A DNA stretch of 64,000 nt from Hypericum androsaemum (Eukaryota > Streptophyta > Magnoliopsida > Malpighiales > Hypericaceae), in contig OZ023186.1 in assembly GCA_963995505.1 (NCBI GenBank), forward strand, positions 1,302,001-1,366,000, in the 5' to 3' direction. The notes under the pieces were generated by a model. It saw only the letters and a list, made by a program, of their open reading frames with translations, was not told the DNA's origin and did no database searches. Position 1 is the first letter of the stretch. The number at the start of each line of letters is the position of its first letter. Both the position numbers and the translations under genes were made by a program. Below are positions 56,890 to 64,000 of this stretch, one piece after another.

Positions 56890-59130
56890 TATCAGGTGAT
56901 ATAAAACAAAAGAGTGATCTTCATTCATTTCCTATGTCAAGTGATAAAATTTATCAAATATTATCGTTGACTCGGCGCAATCCTGGCCTGTTGCATTATA
57001 AAAGCTTTTCCAAGGTCAAATTTTAGACCATCCAAAAATTACAAAGGTATATATATTAAACCAAATAGGACAAAATAGTCAAAATCTTGATAAGGAGAAA
57101 TCTAAAATTGAACCGGCAACCATAATAAATAACGTGTGGCGCTCGCCGCCGCCTTCCCTTGGCCCTTCTCGTCTTCATCTTCCTTCCCTATTAAATCTTT
57201 CTACAGATTACTGATGGTATATTATTCGAATTAGAATCTTCATATTCAATTCGATTTATTTGTCTCTCATGTAAAGAAGCTTGAATTTGTTGATGGGTAA
57301 TAAATAAAACTTCTTTAATGTTATTTAAATTTTCATATGGATGAAGTTAAAATTATTTGAGTTTTAAACTGTAATTCATTACACGGAGGCTCGTAAGTGT
57401 TAGAGAATCAGTTGTGCAATGATTCAACCGATTTTAGAGAAGTTATTTTTATTATGATGTAGTGACAGTTGCTGTTTTTTTAAAGGTAAAATGGTAAATT
57501 TTCACGTTTAGAGATTCAATACTAAAATTTTGTCAATTACTATATATCTTATGTCATTAGGACAAATGGATTTTCGCAAATGGCTGATTCCGTCGAAATT
57601 TATCAACATCAAATACAAAAGGACACATTTGTCGACGATTTTTAGCAAGTAGCCGACTCTATATTTTGGGTTTATTTCGTCTACGTGTCCAAGCTCTTTA
57701 ATATCACAAGCCGTTACAGTACATACGGACAGTGGTTCACATGTCAAAAACAATATGGACAGTGTTACCAAACTTTAATTTGATGTTTGTCATGACCGGA
57801 ATTCGAGTACAGGATTTAATAAGTTGATTTTCAAATATATTATTGACAAAATAATATTTTTAATTATTCATTTTTTAAACATCATACATTACACTATTTT
57901 AATCCAAAATTTGAGTTAAAAGTTTGGAATTCAAATTTTTAGCATTGTTAAATTTATGGAAGGATCTAACTACCACCCCGTGTTATCCCCCCAATTTTAT
58001 TTTTTGAAAAAATGTAAAAATGAAAGGCCATGTGCCACGTGGTGGCCTCCAATAGGGTGACCTGCTTTTTTTTCAAAAAAGCTACCCATTTTGAAAATTT
58101 TGTTAGTTTGTTACTCATCTTGAAAATTTCAGTAACTTTTTTACCCATAAAAGAAAAAAAATCCCTATGATTTCAATATAAGGCCTAGGTTTTTTTCTAA
58201 TTCGGACATCTCTCAATACCCACGTATTGGTATAACTATACAATCTTTAGTTTTTTTCTATTTTTCTTGTATTCTCTATGATATTTTTCTTTCTCACTTA
58301 TCCTTACTCTTTTCTATCAATAGATTCAATACTGAGTCTATTATAATTCGTTTCTCTTTCCCCAATTTCATCACTTTTTATCGGTATGGAACTTCCAACA
58401 TCTTTTGGAAGTTAGATAAATTACGCAATTAATTTCCTATTTTATTTGCTACAAGCATGCATATTAATTAAAATGCTAACAGATAATGGGCTTTCTGTTT
58501 AAGAGAGCCCAGGCTAATTTAGGCTTTTTGTTTGATAACGGGCCCCTGTACTTTTCTTACACTACCGATCACTAAAACCATAGGCCCCTTTTGCATATTG
58601 AACGCTTTTATGTGAGTTGAATTTAAATTAATCGTTATAGTTATAGTAGATGTTAGGATACTAAATATGATAAATATATTAATGAATGTACAATTTTTCA
58701 ATTTGAGTATAAAAGACTATGAAAGTCGTCTCGTAATAAGAGGTAAAAACTTACACAAGAAAAGTAACATTGGTGAAGCCTCAGACTTCTTAAAAGTGGA
58801 TTTGCAAAAGATAATCAAAATATGTAATGCTGAGGTTTAGGTGATTTTTGTTAAAGATATTAACTATTTAGTGGCGTATGTTATATAGATAATCGAATAT
58901 TTTTTATCATTTTCATGAGATTTTTTTAGTGCTTAATAACAACATTAGTGTAGTGCAATTGTACATATTTGGCGTAATCTTTTATAAGTAATAACATTTT
59001 AAGTATAAAAGAGAGTAACATTCGTTATTCTACAAAAAAAAAATACATGGTGATTTCAATTGATACATACATAACATTGCTTATTTGGACATAAAGAAGA
59101 GCAACATTTTTCAACACAGAAAAATGGCTT
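56890..59130. other. Intergenic DNA between copies D and E; no gene seen
   Basis: The first 120 bases align with upstream regions of A and B (TTTATCAAATATTATCGTTGACTC near 56950). A small GC-rich patch lies at 57135-57175. The rest is AT-rich, with frames no better than background. Confidence 0.5.
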
Positions 59131-59986
59131 CCTCTCTCTAGATAAAAGGAAAAAGAACGAACTCAATAGCCAGGAGCTTTAACATTGACTGATACATCGA
59201 TTTGCTTGCTTCCTGCAAGGTAACAATTAATATTTTCACTAATTAAATGACTAAAATTGAACATTAATTTAAGTTTCAAGGAATTTTTTCATCAATTTGG
59301 TGAAAATTAAGTTACTTGCTGAGTTATCTAATTTTTTTGGAAAGGTAAATTATTTACACCATGCATTACACTTTTTCAGGTTTGAATCATCGATCTCCGT
59401 CAAATTGTGTTACGCCTTGTGTCGCTAGGTCGAATGCCTTTGGACAAGTTATCTACTTCAATTCGTCATTTTTCCTTGATCAATATTTTATAGAATAATT
59501 AAATTGTATGTTTAAAGGGGGCATACCTTGGTATAATCTGCCTTTTCCAACTTCCAAGCCTGAGAGAGATGGACCAAAATAGTGTGAGTAATCCAATTTA
59601 GATACTGAACACACATGGTTTAGTGAAAATGAAAAGACATGGACACATTAATATATAAGATGTTAGTTTTGCAAATTACAAGTTCTGGTTGTTAGAGGAC
59701 AAAAGTTGATTGGGCAACTATATTGGTTATTTTTCTCTCTTTTCCATTATTACGAATGATAATTGTTTTAACGTGAAATAGTTACGTAGATCAAAGTAAA
59801 ACTCGCACCTGGAGAATTACGAACAGTGCTAGAATGACATGTGCAAATATCATGATATTCTGTCTGAAAACCTGTTTGACATATGCATATAATTATTAAA
59901 TTTAGATTATTCTACCAACAAAAAATATATAAATTTACTCAATATATAAATACCATTCCTATTGAAACCAAGACTTGCAATGAATT

Positions 59987-60255
59987 AACTCCAGCTAGGA
60001 GTATTACAGTGTAGGTAACAGGGGACATCTATGTGTGGGTTTGGGGTTTATGTAAGTAGCTTGGATTGTTACAGTATAAAATTAACTGTAGTGATATCGA
60101 CCCTAAAATAAGGTTTTTTTCCTACCGTGGATTTTTCTCCCTAGATTTTACTACTGTATGATTTTAATGATACTCGAGGTTGCAACATTGAAAAAAAAAT
60201 TTACACTACTTAGTTTATAAATATTATCATTAATATACTCTACTTATTAAAAAAA
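59987..60255 (+). mobile_element. 269-bp retroposed insert in intron 7 of copy E
   Basis: Flanked by the 16-base direct repeat AGACTTGCAATGAATT (59971-59986; 60256-60271 with one change) and ending in TACTTATTAAAAAAAA. Copies B and D lack it. An A-tail and a long duplication point to LINE-driven insertion. The body contains a segment near 60150 like 31410-31440. Source unknown. Confidence 0.75.
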
Positions 60256-60511
60256 AGACTTGTAATGAATTGCATACAGAGCAAAATAAAATTACCTGAG
60301 GTAGGAACAAAGCCGTTAGGATAGCACCAATGTAAGTCAACACTATGGATCCAAAACCGAAAAATGCAACTTTTCTGGGCCCGTAAATTGATGCTAAAGT
60401 TGGTACGTTAAATCTGTTGCAATTAACCATTTCAAATAGAAATTAATCAAAGATGTGAGATTAAGGAGGTCTGGGAAAACAAAATATAGAATAAATTTAA
60501 CAATTAATTTT

Positions 60512-60731
60512 TTTTATAAATAAAATTGTATATTCCCCACAGTTAACCACCAAGAAAGATTACACCACCAAGAAATATTACACCAATGGCATCAAGAGCA
60601 CCGAACCTTGCGTACCAGATAACGAACATTAGAACGAAACTGATGTGCGCTATCTGAGTACAAACGCCTAAGTACATCAAAAGCCCTAAGGACATGATGA
60701 GAAACGCCGCATTTACACCAAAACACACTAT
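60512..60731 (-). mobile_element. 220-bp retroposed insert in intron 6 of copy E
   Basis: A perfect 13-base duplication AACAATTAATTTT (60499-60511 and 60732-60744) flanks it, and copy B has the empty site (AACGATAAATTTTACTGCGG near 6821). On the minus strand it ends in an A-tail after TTTATTTATAA. It contains a hydrophobic open frame (…NAAFLIMSLGLLMYLGVC…, 60755-60543) running to a TAA before the tail, which would fit the 3' end of a retroposed mRNA, but it is too short to identify; a truncated LINE tail is equally possible. Confidence 0.75.
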
Positions 60732-61651
60732 AACAATTAATTTTACAGTGGTCATGACGTATCAAATAATAACACAATTAGTTTGTTGTGATTAATGCGA
60801 ATTTAATAAAACTTACTTCTCGTCACCTTCCACATCTTCGATATCTTTGAGTGCACCACACGCAAATACAAACGATGATGCGAATATTGTCAAAGCTATT
60901 ATTGGTTTACTGCACACCAATAGTGTATATTAGCAAATCAATAATCCTTCAAAATTATCTGTATAATTATGTACTGATTTTATCAGTCTCAGCCAAAGTT
61001 TAAGAAGAAGAATCGATAGTAAAAAACCTCAATTCAAATGGAAGTCCAAGAATGGTTCTTGATGCAGCTGACAGACCTAGAGTTGTTGTAACCCAAAGCT
61101 GGAAGCCACTAATTAGTCAGGAAAATAATACAAAAAATAGTGGTAAACACAATGTATAGGCTCTTACACTCACGTGTTAGATGGAGAAACTACTTAGTCT
61201 AGATATTTACTCGACCGACTCAAAATTTATCCACGTAAGAGAAAAAATTATTTCAAAAGAGTTCCGAGGCAAGGGAGAAATTTGTTATTGATGATTACGC
61301 ACCGGTATATAACCCATTAATTGAGTTACATTAGGAGTTAAATTACGGGAAAAGTTCAGTTAATATAATATTGCTTTGCATTTTTTTTAACCTTAGATAA
61401 TGTGACTAAATTAAATTTTGTCTTATATTTTCTTAAATGGAAAGAATACATACCAAAGTACAAGTAAGAGGTGCACCAATGGTAGATCTCTTGGTGGAAA
61501 ATGGAGGAATAGAATATAGTGATCCAAAGAAGGTGTTGGTGAGAACATACGCGAGGAATGGACCCGATTTTAGAATTATAGGAACTGTGATGCAGATTGC
61601 TATTGAACTTGTAACCACTATCCATGCAGATAGAAGTGACATTTGTCCCGA

Positions 61652-62252
61652 AACACATGCGGTGGGAGTAGTGAGCAGATTCATGAGCAATCCGGGTGAG
61701 CAGCATTGGATCGCAGTGAAGTGGATCCTTGGTTACTTGAGAGGTACTACTAAAAAGGCCCTGTGCTTTGAGGGCAAAGATGTGAAGCTGACAGGCTATT
61801 GTGATGCAGACTTGGGGTCCAATGATCATGATGGCAAGAGGAGCACAAGTGGTTATGTGTTCACACTGGGAGGGACAGCGATATCTTGGGCTTCCAGGTT
61901 GCAAAAGGTTGTGGCTTTGTCAACCGCTGAAAGTGAGTATGTGGCTGTGACAGAAGCAAGCAAAGAGATGGTATGGTTGCAAAACTTCTTGGGAGAATTG
62001 GGCAAGGAGCAAAGTGAAAGTGTGCTCCACAGTGACAGCCAAAGTGCGATACACTTGGCTAAGAATTCCGCATTCCACTCAAGGACAATGCACATTGAGT
62101 TGAAGTATCACTACATACGAAGTCTATTGGAGAGGAAGATCTTGCAACTTGAAAAGATTGACGGGAAAGTGAATCCTGCTGATATATTGACCAAGGTGGT
62201 TACCTTAGAGAAGCTGAAGCTCAACATGGCTTCAGCGGGTCTTGTAAACTAG
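61652..62252 (+). pseudogene. RNase H domain of copia 4
   Basis: Open for 200 codons: AVGVVSRFMSNPGEQHWIAV, LTGYCDADLGSNDHDGKRST, VVALSTAESEYVAVTEASKE, then HSDSQSAIHLAKN and NPADILTKV. The catalytic D, E, D residues (in YCDAD, AESEY and HSDSQS) are all present. The frame also stays open upstream across the antisense strand of HST exon 4 to an ATG at 61437, giving a 271-codon chimeric frame. Confidence 0.9.
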
Positions 62253-62344
62253 AGAAGAGACCCGGCGTACCAAGAAGTGAAGAGGAGAAGGAGGTCATCA
62301 AGTGAATGGTGACAAGTGTTGAGGTCAGTCTCCAGGTGGGAGAT

Positions 62345-62783
62345 TATTGGGTATGGAGACTTCGTACTATACGGAGTTACTGTTCACATGTTGAATATAC
62401 ACTATTCATCCGGGGCCAGAAATGTGATTTCTGGTGGACGATTTTGCCCCTGCCGACACCAAATAGTCCTAGACTGTGGGCACTATAAATACCCACCTCT
62501 CAGTCACTATTTCTGCATCTTCTTCCTTGTGTAGAGAGAGAGAGAGAAAAGGAGAGAGATACACCATTGTTGAGCGAGTGAAGCTCTAAAGTGTAGATCG
62601 AGCGTGATATAGTGAAATCTCATGGCTTGGTACGCCCCCGGACGTAGATCGGTTAAGATCGAACCGGGGTGACCAAATTTTGTGTCGTATTCTTGTGTGC
62701 GTGAGTTTTCCTTTGTGCTTTGTCATCGATCTCTAGCTCCGGTGTTGTTCGTGTGGTGTTTGGGGCCCTCGTGTTTTCCAACA
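62345..62783 (+). repeat. LTR of copia 4
   Basis: About 440 bases with a TATA box near 62485 and a GAGAGAGAGA stretch after it. Its start is placed by the purine tract, its end by the TTCCAACA terminus. The first base pair is ambiguous because the expected TG is absent (TTATTGGG). Confidence 0.75.
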
Positions 62784-63240
62784 CGCAGGCTGTCACGCAC
62801 TACGGTGAGCTACTGGCTGACATCAGCTGCGGGCTCGGGGAGGCCATGGTGAGCTTGAACCAGGACAAGAACTTGCAGGGTACCAGATCACTTGGCGTAC
62901 TTCGGTATTGTTGTTTTAGTTTGGATGCTACATGATTGTTGATAAAAGGTTATTCTCCAGTCTGCAAGTATCCTAATGGTAGAGATTTCTGCTGTTATTT
63001 GATTTGCCTTTGTACCCCCACCCGAGACAAAAACTGCAAACTACTGCTAAAAAGGTAGATGTTCTGTTTCTACTTTCTATCATAACAACAACCCATATAT
63101 ATATATGGAACATTAAACATTTTTCCACTCTCGTGCTTCTTCACTTTGAAGCTAACTTGCATATTTGGAGCAGCCTCGAAAGCGGATCGGAAAGAAGACT
63201 AGGGTGAAGAAATGTAATAGCCAAGGTATTGTGTACTTTG
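62784..63240 (+). pseudogene. Possible host exon fragments, unidentified
   Basis: Immediately right of the LTR a GC-rich segment reads AVTHYGELLADISCGLGEAM...LNQDKNLQG and meets a GT at about 62881. A second exon-like piece near 63173-63225 encodes a basic stretch (KKTRVKKCNSQ) before a GT. Neither is recognised. They could be part of a gene cut by the copia insertion or a captured fragment; the link between them is a guess. Confidence 0.25.
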
Positions 63241-64000
63241 CCCTCCAACAAACGAAAAAATAATAAATAATAAAGTTAACCTGCATCTGAACATCTCCTC
63301 TCCGCTCTCTTGTCCCGCCAGTTGCCCGAAACGGCGACGTTTTGAGACGAAAAAGGAGACTGGGCTTATCTCACCTTTGGGCTTTATGACCAATGGAAGA
63401 GGCAAAGTTATGTAACCAAATCAACCCACATGTACTCAAGGCCGATGCAGTTTTTTTAAGTACAACGATCAGGAAAATGAAAAAGAGAAATTATTCATAG
63501 TTTTCATTTTTTTTTGAAATTATCCGATATTCGAATTTACCCGTATCAACATGCTGAGGGTGCAAGGTGCAGCTTGTCCCCTATATTTACCGGAAAAGAA
63601 CTACAATATCCTTACCGTCAACTTTTTTGAAACTAATTCTCTAGTTAAATCTCTTACCTACCTTTTTTGAAATAGTCCTACATATTGATTGTATTTATTA
63701 ACGGAAGAAAATTATTTGGTCCTCAACGTTTTAACGAGAGGAACTTGTTGGTCCAACACTCCTAAACTTTAATTTACGGCAAAAAAATAAAGTTAACCCA
63801 TAAACTTAAAAAAAAAGTCGCCGAACAAACCGTGTCACATCTACAAGAAGAGGAGAGGAGAGCAAGGTTCACATGGAACACATAGACGGCAACGAAGACT
63901 TTACCTTCTTTTTAATCTGCAAGACTATTATCGGATTATATTTAAGGGTGATTCTCACAATAAATATATATATATTTATAAAACTTAAATTTTAAAACTC
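63241..64000. other. Unassigned DNA at the right edge
   Basis: No frame, repeat partner or transposon end was recognised. AT-rich with a short TATATATATA tract near 63965. Confidence 0.5.

Larger units (their letters stand above)
59138..61651 (-). pseudogene. HST-like prenyltransferase, copy E, exons 4-10 only
   Basis: Exons: 61651-61454 (3' part of exon 4), 61098-61028, 60909-60817, 60413-60296, 59871-59809, 59559-59527, 59212-59138. All are open with the same phases as copy B. The second Asp motif is intact (KDIEDVEGD), as are the splice sites, including the exon-10 acceptor (CAG) that is lost in B. Homology stops inside exon 4 at SGQMSLLSAW, where a plus-strand copia fragment begins; exons 1-3, with the first Asp motif and transit peptide, are missing. 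No prenyltransferase can be made from it. Introns 6 and 7 each carry a small retroposed insert. Its coding part looks better preserved than that of D, so the truncation may be recent. Confidence 0.9.
61652..62783 (+). mobile_element. Copia 4: 3' end of a Ty1/copia element that truncates copy E
   Basis: Only the RNase H part and one LTR remain. The internal edge joins HST exon 4 at about 61651. A purine tract (AGGTGGGAGA, 62334-62343) leads into an LTR that begins near 62345 (TATTGGGTATGG) and ends TTCCAACA at 62783. A TATA box (CTATAAATA) lies near 62485. No 5' LTR, primer site, reverse transcriptase or target duplication was found, so this is either a 5'-truncated copy or the product of a recombination. 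Confidence 0.85.

Overview
The window is nuclear DNA of a flowering plant, most likely a eudicot. The signs are intron-split plastid-targeted genes, AT-rich intergenic DNA, Ty1/copia elements primed by initiator Met-tRNA, Cassandra elements carrying 5S-rRNA-derived LTRs, Mutator and hAT elements, and L1-type LINEs. The species cannot be named from the sequence alone. There is no prokaryotic gene, rRNA operon, tRNA gene or CRISPR array.

The only clear host gene family is a minus-strand tandem array of plastid UbiA prenyltransferases resembling homogentisate solanesyltransferase (HST/VTE2-2). Four copies are visible. Copy A shows only its first exon (1285-1488). Copy B has all ten exons (16973 down to 5932), with exon 1 split from exons 2-10 by about 8 kb of transposons. 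Copy D has all ten exons (56380 down to 44093) but is badly decayed, with copia elements inside exons 7 and 8. Copy E has exons 4-10 (61651 down to 59138), cut off inside exon 4 by a copia fragment. Intron phases agree between copies, so exon limits can be set to the base and the paralogues serve as empty sites for dating insertions. No copy in the window is a complete intact gene.

Layout: 1-990 LTR-like DNA. 990-5900 copy A exon 1, its upstream DNA and a LINE tail. 5930-8600 copy B exons 10-2. 8600-16230 a LINE tail and a plus-strand LTR retrotransposon whose first LTR holds a 3-kb solo LTR. 16440-17100 copy B exon 1 and promoter. 17200-24600 a Mutator-like element (MULE) with long terminal inverted repeats, carrying a transposase gene, a plant-mobile-domain exon and a two-module OB-fold gene. 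24700-25830 copy B upstream DNA. 25830-28155 two opposed non-autonomous MULE-like elements sharing a 22-bp minisatellite. 28178-31480 a decayed solo LTR, a Cassandra solo LTR and unassigned DNA. 31480-42913 a LINE holding a complete but decayed copia element and an hAT element that itself contains a Mutator-type MITE. 42986-43703 a complete Cassandra. 44090-56400 copy D with copia 1 and copia 2. 56660-56880 an hAT MITE. 59138-61651 copy E with two small retroposed inserts. 61652-62783 the 3' end of a fourth copia. 62784-64000 possible host exon scraps and featureless DNA.

For a second look: the copia element at 31575-37789 has no Met-tRNA primer site, and the bases just inside its LTR are complementary to two U5 segments in pseudoknot order. 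The MULE combines a plant mobile domain with a duplicated HROB-like OB-fold gene. The HST-like array has decayed separately in each copy.
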